A DNA stretch of 64,000 nt, taken from NCBI RefSeq assembly GCF_000419765.1, contig NZ_ATTQ01000001.1:463303-527302 (forward strand), written 5' to 3'. Shown here one piece after another: positions 17,734 to 25,751 of the stretch. Each line of letters starts with the position of its first letter. Position 1 is the first letter of the stretch. Under the pieces are notes generated by a model that saw only the letters and a list, made by a program, of their open reading frames with translations, was not told the DNA's origin and did not search any database. The position numbers and the translations under genes were made by a program. Source of the stretch: Rhizobium mongolense USDA 1844. Its GTDB lineage: Bacteria; Pseudomonadota; Alphaproteobacteria; Rhizobiales; Rhizobiaceae.

Positions 17734-18774
17734 ATGGCACGTAAGAATATCCTCTCGGGCCTGATGGACGATTCCAAGAAGTTTACCGCCGTAAACAGCG
17801 AGCCCGTAAACGACCCCGATAAGCAGCAGATCAACTTCAAGGGAATTGGCGCCCTCGGCGCCGTTACCCGCAGTATCGATGCCCTTGCCGCAAGGGCCGA
17901 CGCTGCGCGCGAGATCGAAGAAAAGCTCGCCCATGGCGAAACCGTGATTGATCTCGACACCGCACTCATTGAAGATTCCTTCGTCAGCGATCGCCTCGGG
18001 CACAACGACGAGCAGTTTCAGGAATTGGTGGAAGCCATCCGCCTGCGAGGACAGGATTCTCCCATTCTTGTCCGCCCGCATCCTGAAAAGGATGGAAAGT
18101 TCCAGATCGCCTTCGGCCACCGCCGCGCGCGCGCTGCCAAGGAACTTGGCCGGCCGGTTCGCGCCGTCGTCAAGAAGCTTGCCGACCGCGATCATGTGAT
18201 CGCCCAGGGACAGGAAAACTCCGCACGCGCGGATCTCTCCTTCATCGAACGGACGATGTTTGCCGACAAACTCGACAAGCTCGGCTTCGATCGGGAGACA
18301 ATCATGTCAGCGCTCAACGCTGACAAGACGACCATCTCCAAGATGCTGTCCGTCACCCGGCGCATTCCGGCCGAGATTCTGTCGGCAATTGGCGCAGCGC
18401 GCGCAACCGGCCGCGACCGTTGGCATGACCTTTCGGCGAAGTTCGAAGAAGACAACGCCGCCGAGCGGGCGATGCTGTTTATCGAAACGCCAGCCTTCGA
18501 AGCTGCCGAGCCGGAGGCCCGGTTCGACATGCTTGCCGCTTTCCTCAGCAAGAAGCCGGCATCAGCCGTCCAGACCACAACGCCGTCTTCGGCCGTGACC
18601 CAGTGGCAGCGCAGGGACGTCAAGGCGAAGATTAAGGATGACGGGAAGCAATTCACCATCGCGCTGAGGGCAGGGAAGGCGTCAGCCTTCGGCACCTATA
18701 TCGCGGATAATCTCGATCGTCTCTACGAGGCGTTTGAAGATAGCAGGACGACAGGAAAGAACGGAGATCAATAG
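17734..18774 (+). CDS. repB: Plasmid partitioning protein RepB (ParB-type)
   Basis: A 346-residue ParB/RepB-family centromere-binding protein. 'LRGQDSPILVRPHPEKDGKF' and 'FGHRRARAAKELG' (about residues 108-140) form the ParB nuclease-like domain and are followed by the HTH used for parS recognition. AGGAGGAG stands just upstream of the ATG. A parS-like palindrome lies inside the coding sequence near codon 16, so RepB may bind its own gene. Works with RepA in partition and copy control. Confidence 0.96.
   Translation: MARKNILSGLMDDSKKFTAVNSEPVNDPDKQQINFKGIGALGAVTRSIDALAARADAAREIEEKLAHGETVIDLDTALIEDSFVSDRLGHNDEQFQELVEAIRLRGQDSPILVRPHPEKDGKFQIAFGHRRARAAKELGRPVRAVVKKLADRDHVIAQGQENSARADLSFIERTMFADKLDKLGFDRETIMSALNADKTTISKMLSVTRRIPAEILSAIGAARATGRDRWHDLSAKFEEDNAAERAMLFIETPAFEAAEPEARFDMLAAFLSKKPASAVQTTTPSSAVTQWQRRDVKAKIKDDGKQFTIALRAGKASAFGTYIADNLDRLYEAFEDSRTTGKNGDQ
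17781..17796. repeat. parS-like centromere site 1 (inside repB)
   Basis: GTTTACCGCCGTAAAC matches the rhizobial consensus GTTnnCnGCnGnnAAC at every fixed base. In frame it encodes the FTAVN part of the RepB N-terminus. Confidence 0.7.
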
Positions 18775-18830
18775 CAAAAGAAAAGGCCCCCGAACGTTGC
18801 CGTAGCGGAAGCCCTCTCTGATCTAGACAC
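18775..18830 (-). ncRNA. repABC counter-transcribed RNA (incompatibility RNA)
   Basis: The repB-repC space carries the antisense RNA that limits repC expression in repABC plasmids. On the minus strand TTGACT (18863-18858) and GATTCT (18840-18835) are 17 bases apart. About 50 bases on, GGCTTCC pairs (two G-U) with GGGGGCC, followed by TTTTCTTTT, a rho-independent terminator. Predicted size of roughly 50-55 nt agrees with characterised rhizobial ctRNAs. Exact ends are inferred. Confidence 0.8.
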
Positions 18831-18834
18831 CCAG

Positions 18835-18863
18835 AGAATCACATTTCCGCACAACATAGTCAA
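18835..18863 (-). promoter_or_regulatory. Promoter of the ctRNA
   Basis: -35 TTGACT and -10 GATTCT on the minus strand with a 17-base spacer, placed as in other repABC intergenic regions. Confidence 0.65.
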
Positions 18864-18899
18864 GAGTCTCCGGCACCTATTTTCGGTGAGCTGATATCT

Positions 18900-18919
18900 T
18901 TTGCCTTGAAGAAGGCAAA
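18900..18919 (+). promoter_or_regulatory. Hairpin at the repC translation start
   Basis: TTTGCCTTGAAGAAGGCAAA folds into an 8-bp stem with a GAAG loop, ending four bases before the repC ATG and covering the AAGG that would serve as Shine-Dalgarno. It fits the model in which the repC leader is structured and antisense RNA shifts it toward an unproductive fold. Confidence 0.55.
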
Positions 18920-18923
18920 GAAA

Positions 18924-20186
18924 ATGGAAAGCGGAAGTGTGACGACGCCTTTTGGGCGGCGGCCGATGACACTTGGCATGCTCGCAAGTCAGGTCACCAG
19001 CCAAAAAATTGAGCCAGGCGCCTCAATCGATAAATGGAAAATCTATCGCGCGCTTTGCGAAGCCAAGCCTCTGCTCGATATATCCGACAGAGCGCTCACG
19101 GTATTGAACGCGCTTTTGAGCTTCTACCCAAAAGGTGAGCTTGCTGCAGACGACAGTCTTGTCGTCTTTCCCTCCAACACGCAGCTCTCGCTTCGCTGCC
19201 ATGGCATGGCCGAGCAAACGATCCGGCGCCATATGGCCGTCCTCGTCGCTGCCGGTCTCGTGATCCGCAAGGACAGCCCCAACGGAAAGCGCTATGCTCG
19301 CAAGAGCCGCAATGGCGAGATCCACGAAGCTTTTGGCTTCTCACTCGCCCCTTTGCTTGCGCGCGCCGGCGAAATCGAACACCTGGCCGCGAAAGTCTCT
19401 GCCGACCGCCTCTACATCCAAACGCTCAAGGAACGTCTCACGCTCACCCGCCGCGACATCTCAAAGCTTGTCCACGCAGCGATCGGTGAAGAGCTTCCCG
19501 GAGATTGGCAAGCGGTGAACGAACGCTTTCACGACATCCTGAACCAATTGCCGCGCGCAGCTGGTGCCCATGCGGTTGCGTCCACCTTGGATCTCCTCGA
19601 GGCATTGCGCGATGAAATCGTCAAGCGACTGGAAATACAAATTAAAACGGACAATCTGAGCGCCAATGACTCACAAAATGAGCGGCACATACAGATAACA
19701 GAATCCGAATCTCTTCTTGATTCTGAAGCCCCGGTTAGAACTCCGATCCCTGAGTTGACTGCAGTAAACTCGCCAATGATCGATCCGGCAAACGACAGCG
19801 GTACTCAACTCCCTCAACCTCAGGCAAGAACCAACACCGTATCCACGATATTTCCGCTCTCCCTCGTCCTGCAGGCATGCCCGGAAGTGCGTAGCTATGG
19901 ACCTGCCGGAACTGTCCGAACCTGGCAGGACCTTATTGCCGCAGGCGCTATCGTCAGTTCAATGCTTCATATCAGTCCCTCAGCATACAGGGACGCCTGC
20001 AGGATCATGGGTCCGCAAGCTGCCTCAGCCGTGCTCGCCTGCATTTTCGAACGGTCGGGGACGATCAATTCAGCCGGCGGTTATTTGCGCGACCTCACGC
20101 GGCGTGCCCAACGCGGAGAGTTTGCGATCGGATCGATGTTAAGAGCGCTCGCAAGGACACAGGAACGTCATGACGCCCATCACTGA
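18924..20186 (+). CDS. repC: Replication initiator RepC
   Basis: A 420-residue replication initiator of the alphaproteobacterial RepC family. It begins MESGSVTTPFGRRPMTLGML, the conserved RepC N-terminus, which fixes the ATG at 18924 over a TTG six codons earlier. RepC binds an origin within its own gene; a conspicuously AT-rich stretch at about 19625-19740 is the likely oriV. One parS-like palindrome lies in the coding sequence at 19754 and another starts directly after the TGA. Confidence 0.97.
   Translation: MESGSVTTPFGRRPMTLGMLASQVTSQKIEPGASIDKWKIYRALCEAKPLLDISDRALTVLNALLSFYPKGELAADDSLVVFPSNTQLSLRCHGMAEQTIRRHMAVLVAAGLVIRKDSPNGKRYARKSRNGEIHEAFGFSLAPLLARAGEIEHLAAKVSADRLYIQTLKERLTLTRRDISKLVHAAIGEELPGDWQAVNERFHDILNQLPRAAGAHAVASTLDLLEALRDEIVKRLEIQIKTDNLSANDSQNERHIQITESESLLDSEAPVRTPIPELTAVNSPMIDPANDSGTQLPQPQARTNTVSTIFPLSLVLQACPEVRSYGPAGTVRTWQDLIAAGAIVSSMLHISPSAYRDACRIMGPQAASAVLACIFERSGTINSAGGYLRDLTRRAQRGEFAIGSMLRALARTQERHDAHH
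19625..19740. other. AT-rich segment in repC, probable oriV
   Basis: This is the most AT-rich part of repC, lying in its central region where characterised repABC origins map. It encodes a low-complexity, poorly conserved linker. Called from composition and family knowledge only. Confidence 0.45.
19754..19769. repeat. parS-like site 2 (inside repC)
   Basis: GTTGACTGCAGTAAAC matches GTTnnCnGCnGnnAAC. With flanks (GAG...CTC) the symmetry extends to 20 bp with one mismatched pair. Confidence 0.65.
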
Positions 20187-20202
20187 GTTTACCGCAGTAA
20201 AC
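20187..20202. repeat. parS-like site 3 (abutting the repC stop)
   Basis: GTTTACCGCAGTAAAC matches the consensus, begins right after the repC TGA, and extends to GAG...CTC on both sides with 8-bp perfect arms. Sites just downstream of repC are known in several repABC plasmids. Confidence 0.75.
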
Positions 20203-20204
20203 TC

Positions 20205-20961
20205 ACACCTGACCGGCCCCAAAACGACAGCCCCGCAACGTTCATCGGCCGACGCCGCATCCCCGTTCGTTCGGCTCTTCCTCGTTTGCCGGCACGCCCA
20301 ACGCTGCGGGTTACGGCCCGGCCGAACCGATCAAAACCTCGTAGGACATTACCCGCCGGCGTGCTGATCAGCCAGGCGCTGCAATCAATACTTCAGACCC
20401 AACCATGCTGCTTCCTCGGTCTGCGATAGGCAGAGTGTTCCCGCCTCCTGGACGCGGCCGGGCCGATCAACCGAGCCGCTGGTGCGCCCTTAAACACCCT
20501 GAGGCAAGCTGATGGAGTTGCGATAGCATCAAAATTCGGGGGCCCGGCAGGGGTGGAGAAACAGAGGAAGCGCATCACTCGTTCGATCGCGAGAAATCAA
20601 GGCATAACGAGGCCTGAAACAGGAGCCGTAGTGACCGAACGAAATGTCGTGATTGTTTCCGTTAGATGTTGAATAGTCTGTGATAACAAACTGTTAGAGA
20701 TCGGCTAAACTTGATCTGATCCCCCGGAAATCATGCTGCTATGGTACCTAAACGGGGCCGTATGGTCAAGGAAAGCATGTCGTCCCGCGCCGGAGATCGG
20801 CAAGATGCGACATCGAACCATCCTTGCGGCAAAACCGGCGGGATGGACAGGTCTGCGCCAGCCTGGAAGCAGACATCGCTCCAGACGAGGATGCCAAAGG
20901 CAGGAGCGAATGATGCCTGCCCGCCACCATCAACCGATCCTTTCCTTCGATGGTGCCGTCG
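20205..20961. other. Intergenic after repC
   Basis: About 760 bases with no recognised gene. A small inverted repeat TAACA-AAC-TGTTA lies at 20684-20696. Short frames here have no family resemblance or convincing ribosome site. Confidence 0.4.
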
Positions 20962-21726
20962 TTAACGGGTGAGATACTGGATGTAATGCCTGCCGTGAAC
21001 CACCGACTTCTCGATATGAGCCCGGACCCCGAATACATCCCGAACGAGCTCTTCGGTTAGAACCGCTTCGGGCGGCCCGGCAGCAACCACGCGGCCGCTA
21101 TGCAGGACCGCCAAGCTGTCGCAGAACATTGCCGCCAGATTGAGATCATGCAATGCGATGACGCTGGTGACCGGAAGCGTCGTGACGAGATCCAGCAGCT
21201 CCAACTGATGCTGGATGTCGAGATGATTGGTTGGTTCATCAAGCAGCAGTTCGGTCGGCGTCTGCGCAAGGGCGCGAGCGATGTGCGTGCGCTGACGCTC
21301 TCCGCCTGACAGCGTGCGCCACAGCTGTAAAGCCTTGGCCGTCATGCCGACCTGTTCCAGTGCCGCATTGACGGCGGCTTCGTCGGTCCTATCCCAGGGG
21401 GAGAGTGCGCCTCGATGCGGCGTTCGCCCGAGGCGGACAACATCCCTTACCGAAAGGTCCGCATCGGTTGTCGCCTGCTGTTCGACCAGTGCGATACGCT
21501 GGGCGATCTCGCGACGCGCCATTGTGCTGATATCGCTCTCGCCCAGTCTGATGACGCCGCTCTTGACCTGCCGCAGCCGGCAGATGAGACGCAGCAGGCT
21601 CGACTTGCCAGAGCCATTGGGTCCGAGCAGACCAAGCGTCTTGCCCGGCGCAACATCAAGGCTGACGCCATCGACGATCACTGTGCTGCCGGCGTCCCAG
21701 GCGACGTTGCGCATCGATATGCTCAT
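20962..21726 (-). CDS. ABC transporter ATP-binding protein, FecE/BtuD type (corrinoid importer)
   Basis: A 254-residue ATPase of the iron-siderophore/B12/heme importer class: Walker A GPNGSGKSS near residue 35, signature LSGGERQR, Walker B LLLDEPTNHLD and 'VIALHDLNLAA'. It overlaps the permease stop by four bases. Sequence alone would allow siderophore or heme, but the cobalamin riboswitch controlling the operon argues for corrinoid uptake (BtuD role). Confidence 0.88.
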   Translation of the reverse strand: MSISMRNVAWDAGSTVIVDGVSLDVAPGKTLGLLGPNGSGKSSLLRLICRLRQVKSGVIRLGESDISTMARREIAQRIALVEQQATTDADLSVRDVVRLGRTPHRGALSPWDRTDEAAVNAALEQVGMTAKALQLWRTLSGGERQRTHIARALAQTPTELLLDEPTNHLDIQHQLELLDLVTTLPVTSVIALHDLNLAAMFCDSLAVLHSGRVVAAGPPEAVLTEELVRDVFGVRAHIEKSVVHGRHYIQYLTR

Positions 21727-22763
21727 ACCGGCCTCCTTGCCTTGTAGAGGATGAGGGCGAAGACAGGAGCGCCGAAAAGTGCCGTGACCACGCCAATTGG
21801 AAGCACTTGCTGCGGGATGATCGTGCGCGAGACGATATCGGCAAGTACCATGAAGATCGCCCCGATCAACGCAGTTGCCGGCAGTAACCGCTCGTGAACC
21901 GGACCGACCAGAAAGCGCGCCGCGTGCGGAATGACAAGACCAACGAAGCCGATCGAACCGACGATGCTGACGACGGCAGCGGTCATCACGGCCGTCAGTC
22001 CAAGAAGGGTAAGACGCACCCGCCGTACCGGTACGCCGAGCGCTGCGGCAGAGTCCGTACCGAAGGCAAAGGCATCCAGCACACGTGCGTGAAGCATGCA
22101 GATAACAAAGCCGCCGCCGGCAATGGGGGTGACGAGCAAAACATCCGTCCAGCGTACGCCGCTGAGGCTCCCGAGCAACCAGAACATGATACCCCTTGCC
22201 TGCTCGGCATTGGCCGAGGTCGTGACGATGTAGGACGTCAGCGCATTGAAGAGCTGCGAACCGGCAACGCCTGCCAGGATGATCCGATCGGCGCCGCCGC
22301 CTGCGCCTGCGGCCAAAAGCGAGACGAGACCGAAGGCTGCCACCGCACCGAAAAAAGCACCGGTGGATAGCGAAAGCACGCCGGACCCGATGCCGAGGAT
22401 CATGATGGCGACCGCGCCGGTCGAAGCGCCCGCCGAAATGCCAAGCACATAAGGTTCGGCAAGCGGATTGCGAAGCAGCGCCTGCAGCATGGCGCCCGTC
22501 ATAGCAAGAGCCGCGCCGGAACTTGCAGCGACCAGGGCGCGGCTCAGTCGATAGTCCCAGATGATACCCTCATGGATCGGCTTGATTGCGAAGGAGGTGC
22601 CGAACATTCGGTTGGCAATAGCTTCCGCAATCGTGCGCAGCGGTATGGCGATTTCGCCGATCGACACGGCAAGGCCCATCGACAATGTCAGTGCAGCCAT
22701 TGAAAGCAGGGACAAGGCGGCAAAGCCGCCCCATCCGTCGTGTTGCCCGGCGTCGTTGCTCAC
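21723..22763 (-). CDS. ABC transporter permease, FecCD/BtuC type
   Basis: A 346-residue inner-membrane permease of the FecCD family with about ten hydrophobic segments; 'GAMLQALLRNPLAEPYVLGI' and 'GSIGFVGLVIPHAARFLVGP' are family hallmarks. It overlaps the binding-protein gene upstream and the ATPase gene downstream by four bases each, giving one translationally coupled operon. Probably imports corrinoids, given the riboswitch. Confidence 0.9.
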   Translation of the reverse strand: MSNDAGQHDGWGGFAALSLLSMAALTLSMGLAVSIGEIAIPLRTIAEAIANRMFGTSFAIKPIHEGIIWDYRLSRALVAASSGAALAMTGAMLQALLRNPLAEPYVLGISAGASTGAVAIMILGIGSGVLSLSTGAFFGAVAAFGLVSLLAAGAGGGADRIILAGVAGSQLFNALTSYIVTTSANAEQARGIMFWLLGSLSGVRWTDVLLVTPIAGGGFVICMLHARVLDAFAFGTDSAAALGVPVRRVRLTLLGLTAVMTAAVVSIVGSIGFVGLVIPHAARFLVGPVHERLLPATALIGAIFMVLADIVSRTIIPQQVLPIGVVTALFGAPVFALILYKARRPV

Positions 22764-23812
22764 TTCGCCAGTCCAAACTGCCGTATGGCTGCTGCAAGCG
22801 TTTCGATGCCGTCGACAAGGCGGATCGATGGGCTCATTGCCTGCGAATCCATGACGACCACGTGCTTCTTTTCCACAGCGCTGATCCTGCTTGCCACAGG
22901 ATCGGTGTTCAGAAACCTAAGCTTGATGGCCGGATCGTCGGCAACGTAGCGGCGCCGGTCCATCCCGGCGATGACGATGATTGCAGGATTAAGACCGGCG
23001 ACCGTTTCCCAGCCGACCAACGGCCATTCCTCGTTCGTGGCAATCACGTTCTTTGCCCCAAGGGCCTGCATGATATAGGCGGGCGCGCCGCTGCGGCCGG
23101 CCATGAAGGCTTCCCCGTCGACTTCCTTGCTGGAGAACCAGAATACGACCGGGATACGCCGTACCCTTGCCTCGGCAACGGATGCAATCGCCTTGTCCTC
23201 ACGCTCCTTCAGCCTTGCGATCAATGCCTCGCCGCGGTCCTGAACGTCAAAGATCGCGGCAAGTTCGGCGATCTCCTGATAGATGACCTCGGTTTTCAGC
23301 ATTTCCTTGCGGACACCATCACCACCCGTCGTATTGTCCTTGGCGGCGCAATCGGCCGGCGCGACATAGGTGTTGATGCCAAGCTTCGAAAACTGATCGT
23401 AGGTTCCAACCGAGCCGTTCGGGCCAACATGCCACTCGAACTCGGCAGCAACCAGGTCGGGGCCGGTTCCGACCACCGCCTCGAAGCTTGGATCATTGTC
23501 GGCGAGCCGCTTGATCTTGCTGTTTTCCGCATCGAATTGTTTGAGCACCGGGCTGAACCAGACAGCCGTGGCCGTGATGCGATCCGAAAGGCCGAGCGAC
23601 AGCAGGATTTCAGTCATCGCCTGGCCGATCGATACCACCTTGTCCGGCGCCTTATCGAAGGTGATGGATCGGCCGCAATTGGCAATTGTCAGGGGGTAGG
23701 TGGTCGAAGCGGCAAAAGCAGGTGCAGAAATCGCGCAGGTTGCCAATGCCGCGAAGGCAAGGCGCAGAATGAACCGCCGAAGTTTTGGATCGGATGACAT
23801 GGAAACACTCAT
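22760..23812 (-). CDS. Periplasmic binding protein, FecB/BtuF-like
   Basis: A type III periplasmic binding protein of about 350 residues with signal peptide (RRFILRLAFAALATCAISAP, cleavage near AFA-AS) and the typical 'PDKVVSIGQAMTEILLSLGL' start of the mature domain. Start is uncertain: ATG 23812 or 23800 put the signal peptide near the N-terminus, while a GTG at 23884 would give a longer leader; none has a strong ribosome site. First large gene after the cobalamin riboswitch, hence a probable corrinoid receptor. Confidence 0.85.
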   Translation of the reverse strand: MSVSMSSDPKLRRFILRLAFAALATCAISAPAFAASTTYPLTIANCGRSITFDKAPDKVVSIGQAMTEILLSLGLSDRITATAVWFSPVLKQFDAENSKIKRLADNDPSFEAVVGTGPDLVAAEFEWHVGPNGSVGTYDQFSKLGINTYVAPADCAAKDNTTGGDGVRKEMLKTEVIYQEIAELAAIFDVQDRGEALIARLKEREDKAIASVAEARVRRIPVVFWFSSKEVDGEAFMAGRSGAPAYIMQALGAKNVIATNEEWPLVGWETVAGLNPAIIVIAGMDRRRYVADDPAIKLRFLNTDPVASRISAVEKKHVVVMDSQAMSPSIRLVDGIETLAAAIRQFGLAK

Positions 23813-23938
23813 AGGGAATTGAGGATGCGTCGGCACGGCGGCCTGATCGCTCCGATGTTGATGGGAAACGCTTAAGGTGGTCACCGGCCATACGGGCGGG
23901 CGAGCCGTCCGGCACGACTGGCTTGTTACCTGCAGCGG

Positions 23939-24019
23939 CTATGGTTTATTGAAAAGAGCGATCCGTTCCGTCTCACGCGGAAGGGGTCTGCGCCGATTAG
24001 GGGCGTCAAAAGAAATCAT
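23939..24019 (-). CDS. Putative 26-residue leader ORF after the riboswitch
   Basis: ATG at 24019 with an excellent GGAGACGAG ribosome site, followed by 26 sense codons (MISFDAPNRRRPL...) and TAG, just after the riboswitch and a small GC hairpin (CGGGC/GCCCG). It precedes the binding-protein gene by about 130 bases. It could be a regulatory leader, a micro-protein, or the true expression platform of the riboswitch. No family recognised. Confidence 0.4.
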   Translation of the reverse strand: MISFDAPNRRRPLPRETERIALFNKP

Positions 24020-24061
24020 CTCGTCTCCTGTTCCGGGCAACCCCGCCCGTTCAATTGGATC

Positions 24062-24262
24062 TCTCTTTGACGGCAGGTCTCCTGGCTCGCGGATATGCGC
24101 CGGACCATCTGCCTTCCCGTGAGACCGAGCTCACAGTGGCATGGCGCATGGCGCCACGAGGATGGTCGGCAATCCGCTTACAGTTGCGGGGGCAGCCACG
24201 GTCTTGGTCCCTTTTGGGTCGTCCGCACCGTGTTCCCTATTAATCCCCTCGGAGTTTACTTC
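24062..24262 (-). ncRNA. Cobalamin riboswitch
   Basis: On the minus strand the hallmark blocks appear in order: AGGGAACACGGTGC near 24240-24226, GGCTGCCCCCGCAACTGTAA near 24197-24178, and the 3' B12-box-associated GCCAGGAGACCTGCCGTC at 24086-24069. Order, spacing (about 190 nt) and orientation match the adenosylcobalamin riboswitch family. It controls the FecBCD-type importer downstream and should switch it off when cobalamin is plentiful. Confidence 0.95.
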
Positions 24263-24279
24263 GGGGAACCGTCGCGCTC

Positions 24280-24308
24280 AGTTATGCCGAGCGCAACCGT
24301 CACGTCAA
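24280..24308 (-). promoter_or_regulatory. Promoter ahead of the cobalamin riboswitch
   Basis: TTGACG (24308-24303) and ATAACT (24285-24280) on the minus strand with a 17-base spacer, placed so that the transcript begins just before the riboswitch aptamer. Confidence 0.55.
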
Positions 24309-24327
24309 GCCGTAGATACAAGGGTAA

Positions 24328-25542
24328 TCAATGGACGGCGCCTGATCCCCCAACGGCGACGATGCTGAAAGGCAGTCCCTCAACTGGGATGGTCCGAACC
24401 TCTTTCATGGTCTCAATATCGATCATCCGCACAACGCTATGGCGAGGATCGGTGATGGCAATCTGATCGCCTGCAACGGCGAGCCGCGGGCGCGGATCGC
24501 GCCAGTGACCATCCTTGCTGTAAGGCTCGGTGACGCTTGCCGACATCGTGATCTGACCGCTTAGAATGTCGACAAGATGCAGTTGCCCGTCTTCGGTCAG
24601 TACATAGGCATTCTTGACCCGCGTGGGATCGAGCGCGAAATCGACACGGCGGGTCGGCAGGTCGACCAAGCGATACGGTTCGGTGCCGTCTGGGTCGATC
24701 AGGGCAATTTTGTCCTCGCCGTAGTTGCCCAGGAAAAATTGCATCGCCTTACTGCCGAGCAAGGTCGTCACTTTTCCCTTCGGCAGCTTGTGGCCATATT
24801 CCAGCATTTTAAGTTGCACGGTCTGCTCCTTGCCAGGACGCGCAATCAGGACACCTTCCTCGCAGCCGAAGGCAACGAGCTTTGCCGAGAAGGCTTCCCC
24901 GTGCAGCGCCGTGCAGGGTGTGACGTCGCCGACCTGTCTTCCGTTTGCGCTTAGAACACGTAGGCCCAGACGCGGCGGCAGCTCATCCGGTTTGGTTTCC
25001 GCGTTGGTATCGGGAACCGAGACCAGCATATTCCGCCCCATGGGCACGGCGACACCATGGTGAGGTGCCGTCGCGTCTATGAGCGTTTCGGATGCTGCGC
25101 CGTCCAGAAGACCTTCTTCGGAAACGAGCTTGGCTTTGCCTTCCCGATCGTAGAACAATACCACGTCGTCGCCATGCATGACGGCGTGGACCGGCCGCTT
25201 CCCGTCGAGTGTGGCCTGTAGCAGCGAAGGTGCGGATGTTTCCAGATCGCGATGCTCGCCATGGTCGGAAAGCGTCACGCCGGTTTTGATCACCTGGACG
25301 GTATTGGCTTCTGATTGGACGGCAAAAACAGTCTGGCCGGAATGACTGGCGGCCAGCGCCGCATAACCCTTTAGCCCAAACTCGCCGATCTCATCACCGG
25401 TCTTGACGTCGAATGAACGAACGATGGGTGCCGTGTGGTCGGCGATGAACAGGCGCCATGTCTGCTTTTCCTCTTCAGCGGAGGCCGGGTTCACCAAGAG
25501 GCTTGCTGCAAAGGCCCCGGCGATTGTCAATCTGGGTAACAT
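24328..25542 (-). CDS. aztD: Zinc metallochaperone, AztD-like beta-propeller protein
   Basis: A 404-residue exported protein with signal peptide (MLPRLTIAGAFAASLLVNPA, cleavage near ASA-EE) and repeated propeller strands ('RLFIADHTAPIVRSFDVKTG', 'DATAPHHGVAVPMGRNMLVS'). This matches AztD, the periplasmic chaperone that hands Zn(II) to the AztC receptor of AztABC. No aztABC genes are adjacent. ATG at 25542 follows AGGGA; frames starting further upstream would pass through the operator. A Zur-like palindrome lies 20 bases upstream of the ATG, so induction by zinc shortage is likely. Family call is from memory of the AztD sequence. Confidence 0.75.
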   Translation of the reverse strand: MLPRLTIAGAFAASLLVNPASAEEEKQTWRLFIADHTAPIVRSFDVKTGDEIGEFGLKGYAALAASHSGQTVFAVQSEANTVQVIKTGVTLSDHGEHRDLETSAPSLLQATLDGKRPVHAVMHGDDVVLFYDREGKAKLVSEEGLLDGAASETLIDATAPHHGVAVPMGRNMLVSVPDTNAETKPDELPPRLGLRVLSANGRQVGDVTPCTALHGEAFSAKLVAFGCEEGVLIARPGKEQTVQLKMLEYGHKLPKGKVTTLLGSKAMQFFLGNYGEDKIALIDPDGTEPYRLVDLPTRRVDFALDPTRVKNAYVLTEDGQLHLVDILSGQITMSASVTEPYSKDGHWRDPRPRLAVAGDQIAITDPRHSVVRMIDIETMKEVRTIPVEGLPFSIVAVGGSGAVH

Positions 25543-25557
25543 CGGAAATCCCTTTTT

Positions 25558-25576
25558 GATATGTAATAACATTACA
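25558..25576 (-). promoter_or_regulatory. Zur-like operator upstream of aztD
   Basis: TGTAATAACATTACA (25562-25576) is a perfect inverted repeat with a 3-base centre. The longer GATATGTAATAACAT resembles the alphaproteobacterial Zur motif built around ATGTTATAACAT. It sits just ahead of the aztD start. Confidence 0.7.
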
Positions 25577-25751
25577 AGCTCTAGCGGAGTTCCAGAAATA
25601 TGTCCAGGCCGCCGGGCTATGGCTGTCGAAATCGGCACCAGCAGGAGCCGAAGAAAGTCCAGACCCCATAAGCGTGCTCGCGCTGACGGCCCGGTCTGTA
25701 AGAGCTGCTGGGCACTTTGACTCTGGCCGCTGCCGCTCCATTGTTCCTTTC

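Noticed and set aside
16435..18195. 586-codon minus-strand frame across repA and repB
   Set aside because: Opposite strand of two unmistakable plasmid genes; no recognisable domain.
20962..23812. Calling the FecBCD operon an iron-siderophore importer
   Set aside because: Sequence family allows it, but the cobalamin riboswitch in the leader is stronger evidence for corrinoids, and no Fur/RirA-type site was seen.
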